A stretch of 64,000 bases of DNA, from assembly GCF_010731675.1 (NCBI RefSeq), contig NZ_AP022584.1:2914001-2978000 (forward strand), written 5' to 3'. A program made the translations under genes and the position numbers. This DNA is from Mycobacterium marseillense. Its GTDB lineage: Bacteria > Actinomycetota > Actinomycetes > Mycobacteriales > Mycobacteriaceae. Shown here in pieces: positions 18,877-28,087 of this stretch (positions are counted from its first letter, which is position 1; each line of letters opens with the position of its first letter). Below the pieces are notes generated by a model. That model was not told the DNA's origin. It did not search any database and saw nothing but the letters and a program-made list of their open reading frames with translations.

Positions 18877-20189
18877 GGCCGTCGCACGTCGGGCGCGTGC
18901 TGGCGGTGTCGGCGCTGGCGATGCTTTCCGCGTTCGGAACGCCGAGAGCACAGGCGGTTTCGCCGCCCGGCGTCGACGACAGGTGGTTGCCGGACCCGGC
19001 CTTGCCCGCGCCGGCGCGGCCGACCGTGCAGCGCGAGGTCTGCGCGGCGCTGCCCGTCGACTCGGGCCCGGGCCGCAACCAGCCGCCGGCGGCGTTCGAC
19101 CTCTCGGAGGTGTGGCGCCTCACCCGCGGCGCCGGACAACGGATCGCGGTCATCGACACCGGAGTCTCACGGCATCGCCGGCTGCCCGACGTGGTGCCCG
19201 GCGGCGATTATGTGTCCACGGGCGACGGTACGCAGGACTGCGACGCGCACGGCACGCTGGTGGCGGGAATCATCGCGGCCACAGCCGATCCCAAGTCCGA
19301 CGGCTTCAGCGGGATCGCACCGGAGGCGACGTTGATCAGCATTCGGCAGTCCAGCGCGAAGTTCGCGCCCGCCGCCGAGCGGTCGCGCACCGGGGTCGGC
19401 GACGTCGACACCATGGCGAAGGCCGTGCGGACCGCCGCGGATTTGGGCGCGTCGGTGATCAACATTTCTTCGGTGGCGTGCGTTGCGGTGTCCGCCGCGC
19501 TCGACGACCGTGCGCTGGGTGCCGCGCTGGCCTACGCCGTCGACGTCAAAAACGCCGTTGTCGTCGCGGCGGCGGGCAATTCCGGCGGCGCCGCGCAGTG
19601 CCCGCCCCAGCGACCGGATGCCACCTGGCAGACCGTCACGGTCGCGGTCAGTCCCGCGTGGTACGACGACTATGTGCTGACCGTCGGTTCGGTGAACACC
19701 GCGGGGGCACCCTCGGCCTTCAGCCTCGCCGGGCCGTGGGTCGATGTCGCCGCGCCCGGCGAGGCGGTGGCCTCCCTCGCGCCGGATCCGGTGTCCGGCA
19801 CCAGTTATGCCGCCCCGGCGGTGAGCGGTCTGGCCGGGCTCATTCGGGCTCGCTTCCCGGCATTGACCGCGCGCCAGGTGATGCAGCGCATCGAGTCGAC
19901 GGCGCATCATCCGCCCGCGGGGTGGGATCCGCTGGTCGGCAACGGCATCGTCGATCCGCTCGCCGCGGTCAGCACCGGGACGGACTTGCCCGCCCACACC
20001 CCCGGTCCGACGCCGGCCGCGGCACCGGTCGCGGTGTCGCCACTGAGGAACCCGCCGCGCGATACCCGCGCCCGCGACATCGCGGTGCGCGGGGCCGTGG
20101 GCTGCCTCATCGCGCTGACGGCCGCGCTGGCCACCGGTGCGATCCGCAGTCGGCTACGGGGAACCCGCGACCGCGTCCCGGGCGATTGA
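18873..20189 (+). CDS. mycP4: ESX-4 membrane-anchored subtilisin mycosin MycP4
   Basis: Mycosins are periplasmic serine proteases needed for stability of ESX membrane complexes. The GTG start overlaps the eccD4 stop (GTGA), giving 438 residues. A signal peptide (about 1-28, ending AQA) precedes the subtilase domain with the triad Asp95 (VIDTG), His126 (DAHGTL) and Ser311 (SGTSYAAP), plus oxyanion Asn236 (AAAGN). A C-terminal membrane helix (about 405-425) is followed by a short basic tail. Relative to Mtb MycP4 as I remember it, a loop of roughly 17 residues just before the active Ser is missing. The last 36 bases overlap eccB4 tail-to-tail. Confidence 0.93.
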   Translation: MRPSHVGRVLAVSALAMLSAFGTPRAQAVSPPGVDDRWLPDPALPAPARPTVQREVCAALPVDSGPGRNQPPAAFDLSEVWRLTRGAGQRIAVIDTGVSRHRRLPDVVPGGDYVSTGDGTQDCDAHGTLVAGIIAATADPKSDGFSGIAPEATLISIRQSSAKFAPAAERSRTGVGDVDTMAKAVRTAADLGASVINISSVACVAVSAALDDRALGAALAYAVDVKNAVVVAAAGNSGGAAQCPPQRPDATWQTVTVAVSPAWYDDYVLTVGSVNTAGAPSAFSLAGPWVDVAAPGEAVASLAPDPVSGTSYAAPAVSGLAGLIRARFPALTARQVMQRIESTAHHPPAGWDPLVGNGIVDPLAAVSTGTDLPAHTPGPTPAAAPVAVSPLRNPPRDTRARDIAVRGAVGCLIALTAALATGAIRSRLRGTRDRVPGD

Positions 20190-21533
20190 GGCGCTGCGTC
20201 TGCTCAGTTCCGGTCCGGCCGGCAGCAGCGCGAGAACCGGCCAGGGCGCCGGGGTCGCCTCGGTGAGACCGAGATCGTGCGCGGTGTCGTCGTCGTGGAC
20301 GGCGAATCGGACCCCGGTGTCGACGATGAGGTATCGGGTGCCGGCGCTGTCGCCCGCCCGCACGTAGGCGCTGCGGCCGGGCGGCACATATACGTCGTCC
20401 AACGCGGGGCCGGGGCCGTCGGCCTGCGCCAGTGTCACCGCCGCCCGGCCGGGCGGCACCGGCAGCCGGTTCCCCGCCAGCAATGCCACCCCTTTCGGGC
20501 CCGGTCGCGTGTCGCCCCAGCTGGCGCATACCGTGCCGGCGGCCTCCATCAGTGCGGGCGCCCGGTCGGGGAATCCGGCGACGGGCAGCTCGGCGACGAC
20601 GGGAGCGGCGCGGATCGCCTCGGGCGCGACGGTGACGGCGTTGACCGTGGCCTGCGCGCTGCCGAAGCGCACCAGGTCGGCCGCGACCTGGCCGATCCGC
20701 TGCACGCCGGCGGCCAGCACCGCGTAATACTCGTCGCCGTCGGCGCGTGTGATGCGAAGCACATCCCCGACGCGGAATCCCGGCAGCGCGGGCGCCGGGC
20801 CGCGCAGGCCGCGGATGCGGGGAACCGAGATCGGCGGCGCCTCGGGGACGGCATTCAGCAACGCTTGCGAGACGAGCCGCGGCGTGCGGCCCTCGAGCCG
20901 CAGCCCACGCACGACCGCGGCATCGGTCAGGTCCACGATGGCGCGGTGCCCGTCGTAGAGCAGGTAGGCCGGCGAACCCGAGGCGGGAGCCGCCAGCAAG
21001 GCCCGCCCGGAGGGGAGACGGGCGACCGCGTCGTCGGCGAGGTGGCCCACGATCGCGGTCGTGCCAGCACCACCGCTATCGCATATCGAAAAGGCCAGGT
21101 CCTGCGCGGGCAGCGGCCCACCGACGAAATTCGGCGCGCCCGGAATGCCCAGCAGCGGGCCGCGTTTGCCGCGTTCCAGGTCGGCCGCGCGGACCGGCTG
21201 CGGATCGGCGGCTGTCCCCGCGATGAGCCGCGCCGACGCCAAATTCGGCACCGGATGCCACGCATCGCCCACGCGAACGAACAGCGCACCCGAGTCCCGG
21301 ACCATCACGATCTGCGCCCGATCCAGCGCGACGTGCGGTCTCAGTAATCCCATCAGCACGCAGCCGGCCAGCGCGAGGGCCGTCACCGCGCAGCCGGCCG
21401 CCAGCGAGGCTGACGGCAGCCGCAGCCGCGTACCGGGCGGATACATCGCCTCGCCCAGCAACGCGCATTCGATGCGGCGCAGCAAATACCGGTGAGCGCT
21501 GACGCGCAGCCACGTGGCCGGCTGACGCGGCAC
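20154..21533 (-). CDS. eccB4: ESX-4 membrane component EccB4
   Basis: EccB proteins carry one membrane helix and a large periplasmic domain stabilised by a disulfide. This 459-residue protein starts at a GTG (21531-21533) behind GGGGGA; the region PATWLRVSAHRYLLRRIECAL matches the cytosolic N-terminus of EccB4 (Mtb Rv3450c), a hydrophobic helix follows at about 42-62, and the periplasmic part contains ICDSGG and VCASWGD with the paired cysteines. It is convergent with mycP4, sharing 36 bases of coding sequence. With eccC4, eccD4 and mycP4 it completes the ESX-4 core; no eccE is present, as usual for ESX-4. Confidence 0.92.
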   Translation of the reverse strand: MPRQPATWLRVSAHRYLLRRIECALLGEAMYPPGTRLRLPSASLAAGCAVTALALAGCVLMGLLRPHVALDRAQIVMVRDSGALFVRVGDAWHPVPNLASARLIAGTAADPQPVRAADLERGKRGPLLGIPGAPNFVGGPLPAQDLAFSICDSGGAGTTAIVGHLADDAVARLPSGRALLAAPASGSPAYLLYDGHRAIVDLTDAAVVRGLRLEGRTPRLVSQALLNAVPEAPPISVPRIRGLRGPAPALPGFRVGDVLRITRADGDEYYAVLAAGVQRIGQVAADLVRFGSAQATVNAVTVAPEAIRAAPVVAELPVAGFPDRAPALMEAAGTVCASWGDTRPGPKGVALLAGNRLPVPPGRAAVTLAQADGPGPALDDVYVPPGRSAYVRAGDSAGTRYLIVDTGVRFAVHDDDTAHDLGLTEATPAPWPVLALLPAGPELSRRSASIARDAVAGSP

Positions 21534-21654
21534 TGATCCCCCCACTCTGCGAAGTCCCTCTGGGCTCACGGTAGGCCGCCGATCGGCCGGGCCGGAGCGC
21601 TTATCCACAGGTCGCAGGAGTTTCGCCCCGGCCGAAATTGGGTAAAATTGTCCG

Positions 21655-22521
21655 GTGCAAACTCACCGCGCAGCTCGCCTCGTCGGCCTGGGCACTTCCG
21701 CCCTGGTGACCGCCGCCGGCCTCCTCGCTACGCCGGTCGCGAACGCCTTCGACTGCCCGGACGTCGAAGTCATCTTCGCCCGCGGCACCAACGAGCCCCC
21801 CGGCCTGGGCCGGGTCGGCGACGCGTTCGTGGACTCGCTGCGCCAGCAGACCAACTTGAACATCCTTCCCTACGGCGTGAATTACGCCGCCAGCAAGCTG
21901 CAGCTGCACGGCGGCGACGGCGCCAACGACACCATCGACCGCGTCAAGAAGAGCGTGGAAACGTGCCCCAACACCAAGATCGTGCTGGGCGGCTACTCGC
22001 AGGGCGCGTCGGTGATGGACATCGTGGCCGGCGTCCCCATCGGCGGCATCAACTGGGGCAACTCGCTGCCGCCGCAGTACGCCAGCAACATCGCGGCCGT
22101 CGCCACCTTCGGCGACGTGGCCGACCGTGCCGGCGGCACGCTGCCCAGCCAGAGCAAGTTGCTGGGCTCCAAGGCCATCGACCTGTGCAACCCCAATGAC
22201 CCGATCTGCCACGCCGGCCCCGGTAACGAGTGGAGCGGGCACACCGAGGGCTATGTCCCCGTCTACACCACCCAGGCCGCGGCGTTCGTCGCGTCCAAGC
22301 TCGTCGGTGCCGGCCAGTCGGTGCCAGGGTTCGGCCCGTCCTTCCCGGGTGCGGGCCCGCAAGTCCCGGGCCAGCCCGGGTACGGCCAGCAGACCCCGGT
22401 GTACGGGCAGAACCCGCCCGGGACGGGCCCGTCGATCCACGGCGGCACCGGCAGCGCCCCGGCTCCGGCGCCGCTGGCTCCCGGGCCGACGACGTCCGTA
22501 CCGCAAGCACCTCTCGTCTAA
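21655..22521 (+). CDS. cut3: Secreted cutinase-family esterase with Pro/Gly-rich tail
   Basis: A 288-residue secreted serine esterase of the cutinase-like family (Mtb Rv3451 type). Signal peptide 1-31 (cleavage after ANA). Catalytic triad Ser115 in GGYSQG, Asp182 in CNPNDPIC and His196 in SGHTEGY, with the two conserved disulfide pairs. After about residue 218 comes a 70-residue tail rich in Pro, Gly and Gln ([11 protein letters not shown]), probably disordered and possibly wall-associated. Such enzymes hydrolyse lipid esters. It is followed 42 bases later by a second cutinase. Confidence 0.9.
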   Translation: MQTHRAARLVGLGTSALVTAAGLLATPVANAFDCPDVEVIFARGTNEPPGLGRVGDAFVDSLRQQTNLNILPYGVNYAASKLQLHGGDGANDTIDRVKKSVETCPNTKIVLGGYSQGASVMDIVAGVPIGGINWGNSLPPQYASNIAAVATFGDVADRAGGTLPSQSKLLGSKAIDLCNPNDPICHAGPGNEWSGHTEGYVPVYTTQAAAFVASKLVGAGQSVPGFGPSFPGAGPQVPGQPGYGQQTPVYGQNPPGTGPSIHGGTGSAPAPAPLAPGPTTSVPQAPLV

Positions 22522-22563
22522 ATCGTTACCGGCGGGTTATCAACGCGCGCTTAACATCTCTGT

Positions 22564-23199
22564 GTGAGGCTTATCCCTATAGGGCTGGGCGTCGGATTGC
22601 TCGCGGGGGCAGCGTTATTGGTTGCCCCGCAATTGGTTCCCCGCGCATCGGCGTCCTGCCCCGGCGTTGAAGTGGTCTTTGCCCGAGGAACGGATGAGGC
22701 GCCAGGTGTCGGCAAGGTGGGCGGGGCGTTCGTCACCTCGTTGCGCGAGCAGACCCGCAAAAGCGTTGGCGCATATGGCGTGAACTACCCGGCCGACAAA
22801 GACTTCTTGGCCGCCGCGGACGGCGCCAACGACGCCAGCAGCCACATCCAGCGCATGGCGGTGAACTGCCCTAACACCAAGCTGGTACTGGGCGGGTACT
22901 CCCAAGGCGCCGCCGTCATCGACATCGTCACGGCCGCACCGGTGTCCGGTTTCGGGTTTCGCAGGCCGTTGCCGCCCGCGGCCGCCGATCACGTCGCCGC
23001 CGTCGCGCTCTTCGGCAATCCGTCCGGGCGGGCGGGCAACCTGATGAGCGCGCTGAGCCCGAATTTCGAGGGCAAGACCATCGACCTGTGCAATCCCGGC
23101 GACCCGATCTGTTCGGGCGGAATGCGGTGGGCGTCGCATCTGAGCTACGTGCCCGGATTGACCAACAAGGCCGCGAGTTTCGCCGCGGCGCGGGTCTAG
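22564..23199 (+). CDS. cut4: Secreted cutinase-family esterase
   Basis: A 211-residue cutinase paralogue of the preceding gene, without the repetitive tail. It starts at a GTG (22564). Signal peptide about 1-30 (ending ASA), triad Ser113 (GGYSQG), Asp180 (CNPGDPIC) and His192 (WASHLSYV), and four conserved cysteines. Corresponds to Mtb Rv3452. The two genes look like an old tandem duplication and may share a promoter. Its stop codon overlaps the convergent truA stop through a CTAG tetranucleotide (23196-23199). The Mtb genes Rv3453 and Rv3454 that follow there are absent here. Confidence 0.88.
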   Translation: MRLIPIGLGVGLLAGAALLVAPQLVPRASASCPGVEVVFARGTDEAPGVGKVGGAFVTSLREQTRKSVGAYGVNYPADKDFLAAADGANDASSHIQRMAVNCPNTKLVLGGYSQGAAVIDIVTAAPVSGFGFRRPLPPAAADHVAAVALFGNPSGRAGNLMSALSPNFEGKTIDLCNPGDPICSGGMRWASHLSYVPGLTNKAASFAAARV

Positions 23200-24056
23200 C
23201 GCGAGCGCACATCCCTGGTGATGAGGTTGCGCGCGGCCAACTGGTCGTCGGGCGGGTAGTCGACGCCGACCAGCGTCAGCCCGTGCGCCGGGGCGGTGGC
23301 GTAGTCGCTGGATCGAGCTGCGGCGCTGAGCAGTTCGCGGCACCACGAGACGGGACGGCGGTGCTCGCCGACCGCGAGCAGCGCCCCGACCAGGGAGCGC
23401 ACCATCGACCAGCAGAACGCGTCGGCGCTGACCCGCGCGGCGATCAGGTCACCGTCGCGCGTCCACTCCAGCCGCTGCAGGTCGCGAATGGTGGTGGCGT
23501 TCTCCCGGTGACGGCAGAACGCGGCGAAGTCGTGCAATCCCAACAGGTCCCGCGAGGCGGTGGCCATTGCCTCGACGTCCAGAGGGCGCGGCCACGCGGT
23601 GACATAGCGGGCCTGCTGCGGCTGCACGCCCCACGGCGCCGTCGACAGCCGGTACACATAATGACGGCGCAGCGCCGAGAACCTGGCGTCGAAACCCGCA
23701 GGGGCGCGGGCAATGTCGACGACCCGGACGTCGGTGGGCAAAAACCGGCCCAGCCGGCGCAGCAACGGCAGAAATTCGGCCTCGCCGGCGTGCGGCGCGC
23801 GGGAGTACGCGTGCGGCAGCGCTGCCGCCGGCACGTCGACATGGGCCACCTGCCCGGTGGCGTGGACTCCCGCGTCGGTGCGTCCCGCCGCGCGCAGCCG
23901 CACCGGTGTGCGAAAGACGGTCGTCAGGGCCTCGTCGAGGACCCCGGCCACGGTACGCTGGGCGGTCTGAGCCGCCCAGCCTGCGAAACCCGTTCCGTCG
24001 TAGGCGATATCGAGCCGCAGACGGACCTGAGAATCCGGGTCGCTAACTCTCGTCAG
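23196..24056 (-). CDS. truA: tRNA pseudouridine(38-40) synthase TruA, non-canonical start
   Basis: TruA converts U38-U40 of tRNA anticodon arms to pseudouridine. The catalytic Asp lies in [11 protein letters not shown], and the conserved N-terminus [17 protein letters not shown] is present in frame. The frame contains no ATG, GTG or TTG before that N-terminus: the first canonical start is a GTG at 23951 that would delete the first conserved strand. A CTG at 24054-24056, 14 bases inside the end of rplQ, opens a 286-residue protein ([15 protein letters not shown]) of normal length, so I place the start there with low certainty. It would be translationally coupled to rplQ. Confidence 0.85.
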   Translation of the reverse strand: MTRVSDPDSQVRLRLDIAYDGTGFAGWAAQTAQRTVAGVLDEALTTVFRTPVRLRAAGRTDAGVHATGQVAHVDVPAAALPHAYSRAPHAGEAEFLPLLRRLGRFLPTDVRVVDIARAPAGFDARFSALRRHYVYRLSTAPWGVQPQQARYVTAWPRPLDVEAMATASRDLLGLHDFAAFCRHRENATTIRDLQRLEWTRDGDLIAARVSADAFCWSMVRSLVGALLAVGEHRRPVSWCRELLSAAARSSDYATAPAHGLTLVGVDYPPDDQLAARNLITRDVRSR

Positions 24057-24690
24057 CCTCGTCGTCCGCCTTCTCGGCGGCCTCGGCTTCGGCCCTCGCG
24101 GCCACAGCCTTGTCGGCCTTGTCTTCGGCTTCGGCCTGGGCCTTGGTCGGCTCGTCAGAAGCCGTGGTCTCGGCCTGGGTCTCGCCGGCCTCGTCCGTGG
24201 CTTCCCCGGCCGGCGGTCCGACGGCCTCCTCGGGCTCGACGGCCGCCTGAGGCGCCGCCGCTGCCGCGACAGGAGCGTCAGACTTCTTGGACGACTTCAC
24301 CCGACGAGCCCGATCGGCCTCGGAGGTGACCGTCTTCTCCCGCACCAGCTCGATCACGGCCATGGGCGCGTTGTCACCCTTGCGCGGCTCGACCTTGATG
24401 ATCCGGGTGTAGCCGCCGTTGCGGTCGGCGAAGAACGGCCCGATCTCCTCGAACAGGACGTGCACCACGTCCTTGTCGCGGATCTTCTTCAGCACCTCTC
24501 GACGGTTGTGCAGCGCACCCTTTTTCGCGTGGGTGATCAGCTTTTCCGCATACGGCCGCAGCGCACGCGCCTTGGGCTCGGTCGTCTTGATCCGGCCGTG
24601 CTCGAACAGCGACGTCGCCAGGTTGGCCAGCAGGGCCTTCTGGTGCGATGACGATCCGCCGAGGCGAGGGCCCTTGGTGGGCTTGGGCAT
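24043..24690 (-). CDS. rplQ: 50S ribosomal protein L17 with long acidic tail
   Basis: The core (residues 1-120: [50 protein letters not shown]) is canonical L17, which lies near the polypeptide exit of the 50S subunit. The C-terminal 90 residues are an Ala/Glu/Lys-rich low-complexity tail ([15 protein letters not shown] and similar), making 215 residues against about 120 in E. coli and about 180 in Mtb. Last ribosomal gene of the alpha operon, 60 bases after rpoA, and overlapping the proposed truA start. Confidence 0.97.
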   Translation of the reverse strand: MPKPTKGPRLGGSSSHQKALLANLATSLFEHGRIKTTEPKARALRPYAEKLITHAKKGALHNRREVLKKIRDKDVVHVLFEEIGPFFADRNGGYTRIIKVEPRKGDNAPMAVIELVREKTVTSEADRARRVKSSKKSDAPVAAAAAPQAAVEPEEAVGPPAGEATDEAGETQAETTASDEPTKAQAEAEDKADKAVAARAEAEAAEKADDEADES

Positions 24691-24750
24691 TGCGACTATC
24701 TCCTAATTGGGGCCGGTCCCCGTATCAGGTAGGACCGGGACGGAATTCTT

Positions 24751-25824
<1,074 letters not shown>

Positions 25825-25866
25825 CTATTTGATGCCGTTCAGACTGCGCTGGGTTCAGCGCAGGGC

Positions 25867-26472
25867 TTACTTCGAGTAGAACTCGACGATGAGCTGCTCG
25901 GTGAGTGGGACGTCGATCTGCGCCCGCTCGGGCAGCTGGTGGACGAGGATGCGCTGCCGCTCCCCCACGACCTGCAGCCAGCTCGGGATCGGCCGGTCGC
26001 CCGCCGTCTCCCGCGCGATCTGGAACGGCACGGTGTTCAGCGAGGAGTCCCGCACGTCGATGATGTCGTACTGGGACACCCGGTAGCTGGGAACGTTCAC
26101 GTGCACGCCGTTGACGCTGAAGTGTCCGTGGCTGACCAGCTGACGCGCCATCCGGCGGGTCCGAGCCAGCCCGGCGCGGTACACGACATTGTCGAGCCGG
26201 CTTTCCAGGATCCGCAGCAGCTCTTCACCGGTCTTGCCGGATTGCCGCACGGCCTCTTCGTAGTAGCGACGGAACTGCTTCTCCATCACGCCGTAGGTGA
26301 AGCGGGCCTTCTGCTTCTCCTGCAGCTGCAGCAGGTATTCGCTTTCCTTGATCCGCGCGCGGCCGTGCTGGCCGGGCGGGTAGGGGCGCTTCTCGAAGGC
26401 CTGGTCGCCCCCGACGAGGTCGGTGCGCAGCCGGCGCGACTTGCGGGTGATGGGTCCGGTGTAACGAGCCAT
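25867..26472 (-). CDS. rpsD: 30S ribosomal protein S4
   Basis: S4 nucleates 16S rRNA 5'-domain folding and in many bacteria represses its own operon by binding the leader of the alpha operon. The 201-residue protein starts MARYTGPITRKSRRL, lacks the zinc-finger cysteines (the C-minus form), and carries an S4 RNA-binding domain (LDNVVYRAGLARTRRMARQLVSHGHFSVNG). It begins 15 bases after rpsK. Confidence 0.98.
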   Translation of the reverse strand: MARYTGPITRKSRRLRTDLVGGDQAFEKRPYPPGQHGRARIKESEYLLQLQEKQKARFTYGVMEKQFRRYYEEAVRQSGKTGEELLRILESRLDNVVYRAGLARTRRMARQLVSHGHFSVNGVHVNVPSYRVSQYDIIDVRDSSLNTVPFQIARETAGDRPIPSWLQVVGERQRILVHQLPERAQIDVPLTEQLIVEFYSK

Positions 26473-26487
26473 TGGGTTCTTTTCCTC

Positions 26488-26904
26488 CTAGACCCTGCGT
26501 CGCTTCGGGGGGCGCACGCCGTTATGCGGCTGGGGGGTGACGTCGGAGATCGCGCCGACCTCCAGTCCGGCGGCCTGCAGCGACCGGATCGCCGTCTCCC
26601 GGCCCGAGCCCGGGCCCTTGACGAACACGTCGACCTTCTTGACGCCGTGCTCCTGCGCCTTGCGGGCCGCGTTCTCGGCGGCCAGCTGCGCGGCGAACGG
26701 CGTCGACTTCCGCGAGCCCTTGAACCCGACGTGACCCGACGACGCCCAGGCGATGACGTTGCCCTGCGGGTCGGTGATCGTCACGATCGTGTTGTTGAAC
26801 GTGCTCTTGATGTGGGCGGCGCCGTGCGGGACGTTCTTCTTTTCCCGGCGACGGGTCTTCTGCCCCTTCTTGGGGGCGGACGCTGCCTTCTTGGCTGGTG
26901 GCAT
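26488..26904 (-). CDS. rpsK: 30S ribosomal protein S11
   Basis: A 138-residue S11 of the platform of the 30S subunit. Lysine-rich N-terminus ([15 protein letters not shown]), central [15 protein letters not shown] and the conserved [12 protein letters not shown] with C-terminal [18 protein letters not shown], which is essentially invariant among bacteria. Starts 6 bases after rpsM. Confidence 0.98.
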   Translation of the reverse strand: MPPAKKAASAPKKGQKTRRREKKNVPHGAAHIKSTFNNTIVTITDPQGNVIAWASSGHVGFKGSRKSTPFAAQLAAENAARKAQEHGVKKVDVFVKGPGSGRETAIRSLQAAGLEVGAISDVTPQPHNGVRPPKRRRV

Positions 26905-26910
26905 GGGTGG

Positions 26911-27285
26911 TTACCTGGCCTTCTTCTTGCCGGCGATGGTGCGCTTGGGGCCCTTGCGGGTGCGCGCGTTGGTCTTGGTCCGCTGGCCGCGCACCGGCAG
27001 GCCACGGCGGTGCCGCAGGCCCTGGTAGCAGCCGATCTCGATCTTGCGTCGGATGTCGGCCTGGACCTCGCGGCGCAGGTCACCCTCCACCTTCAGGTTG
27101 GCTTCGATGTAGTCACGCAAGTGGGTCAGCTGGTCGTCGGTGAGGTCCCTGGTCCGCAGGTTCCTGTCGATCCCCGTCGCGTCGAGAATCTCGTTCGAAC
27201 GGGTCCGGCCGACGCCGAAAATGTAAGTCAGCGCGATCTCCATCCGCTTGTCACGCGGCAGATCGACGCCTACTAGTCGTGCCAT
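26911..27285 (-). CDS. rpsM: 30S ribosomal protein S13
   Basis: A 124-residue S13, which forms intersubunit bridges and contacts P-site t[27 protein letters not shown], the GIG-type VGRTRSNEI helix-hairpin-helix and the C-terminal [21 protein letters not shown] are intact. It is separated from rpmJ by 163 bases, the largest gap inside this operon, and that gap folds into a predicted structured leader. Confidence 0.98.
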   Translation of the reverse strand: MARLVGVDLPRDKRMEIALTYIFGVGRTRSNEILDATGIDRNLRTRDLTDDQLTHLRDYIEANLKVEGDLRREVQADIRRKIEIGCYQGLRHRRGLPVRGQRTKTNARTRKGPKRTIAGKKKAR

Positions 27286-27321
27286 AGGTGGCGTTTCCTC
27301 TTTTTCTCGGCGGAGGTCTGA

Positions 27322-27403
27322 TCCCAGTCCGTTCCCGATCTATCCGGGGCCCGGCCTCCGTCCGGGCGTGGCTGAGCGACGTATTCGCTCAGTGGTACTG
27401 GGA
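27322..27403 (-). promoter_or_regulatory. Predicted structured mRNA leader of rpsM (possible ribosomal-protein autoregulatory element)
   Basis: In the rpmJ-rpsM gap the transcript can form a closing stem of 7 pairs (27322-27328 with 27397-27403), one inner hairpin of 6 pairs (27349-27354 with 27362-27367, loop 7) and another of 8 perfect pairs (CTGAGCGA at 27372-27379 with 27385-27392, loop 5), a three-way junction. It ends 36 bases before the rpsM start. In E. coli the S4 repressor binds the rpsM leader, so the position is suggestive. A 9-base direct repeat GGAGGTCTG (27312-27320 and 27401-27409) flanks it. Pairing was found by eye only. Confidence 0.4.
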
Positions 27404-27448
27404 GGTCTGCATTCAGTTGTGCTGGCGTGCGCGGATCAGGCTGAGGAG

Positions 27449-27562
27449 TCAGCCCTGGCGCTGCTTGTGGCGCGGATCGGAGCAGATCACCATGACCCGC
27501 CCATGCCGACGGATCACCCTGCACTTGTCACAGATTGGCTTGACGCTCGGGTTCACCTTCAC
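27449..27562 (-). CDS. rpmJ: 50S ribosomal protein L36
   Basis: A 37-codon gene starting at a GTG (27560-27562): [14 protein letters not shown], then [22 protein letters not shown]. The zinc ribbon residues C-x2-C, C and H are all present, so this is the zinc-binding C-plus form. L36 is the smallest 50S protein. It lies 50 bases after infA. Too short for most gene finders but unmistakable by sequence and context. Confidence 0.96.
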
Positions 27563-27612
27563 GGCTGTTCGATCCTGTTCTGTCTGTTCGTAGGTTGTTT
27601 CGATCGGGCTTG

Positions 27613-27834
27613 TTACTTGTACCGGTACACGATGCGGCCCCGGGACAGGTCGTAGGGAGACAACTCCACCACCACCCGGTCCTCGGGCAGGATGCGGATG
27701 TAGTGCTGCCGCATCTTGCCGCTGATGTGGGCAAGCACCTTGTGACCGTTCTCGAGCTCAATGCGGAACATCGCATTGGGCAGCGGCTCGACCACGCGGC
27801 CTTCGACCTCGATGGCGCCGTCCTTCTTGGCCAT
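27613..27834 (-). CDS. infA: Translation initiation factor IF-1
   Basis: A 73-residue OB-fold protein that occupies the 30S A site during initiation. [40 protein letters not shown] and [26 protein letters not shown] are canonical. First gene of the alpha operon here; the 253-base gap to the divergent response-regulator gene (27835-28087) must contain promoters for both, but I could not pick a convincing -35/-10 pair. Confidence 0.98.
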
Positions 27835-28087
27835 AACTAGTTAAGAATCCTCATCGTTTAGTCTCGTTCGCGTCTGCGCCCAGATCGGCGCGACATGGCA
27901 CACCGACTTGCAACGTGAGCCGGTGACAGGAAATTCCTAGGACTGGACACACAAAAAGTCGGCGCGGATGCCGCACCGTCGTTCCACGATACCTGGTCAT
28001 CGGCCTCCACCAAAATCGCTGTCGGCGGAACGCGGCCCGCTCGCTCGACCTCCCACATGCCCGCTGACAAGCGCATACTTAACGCCG

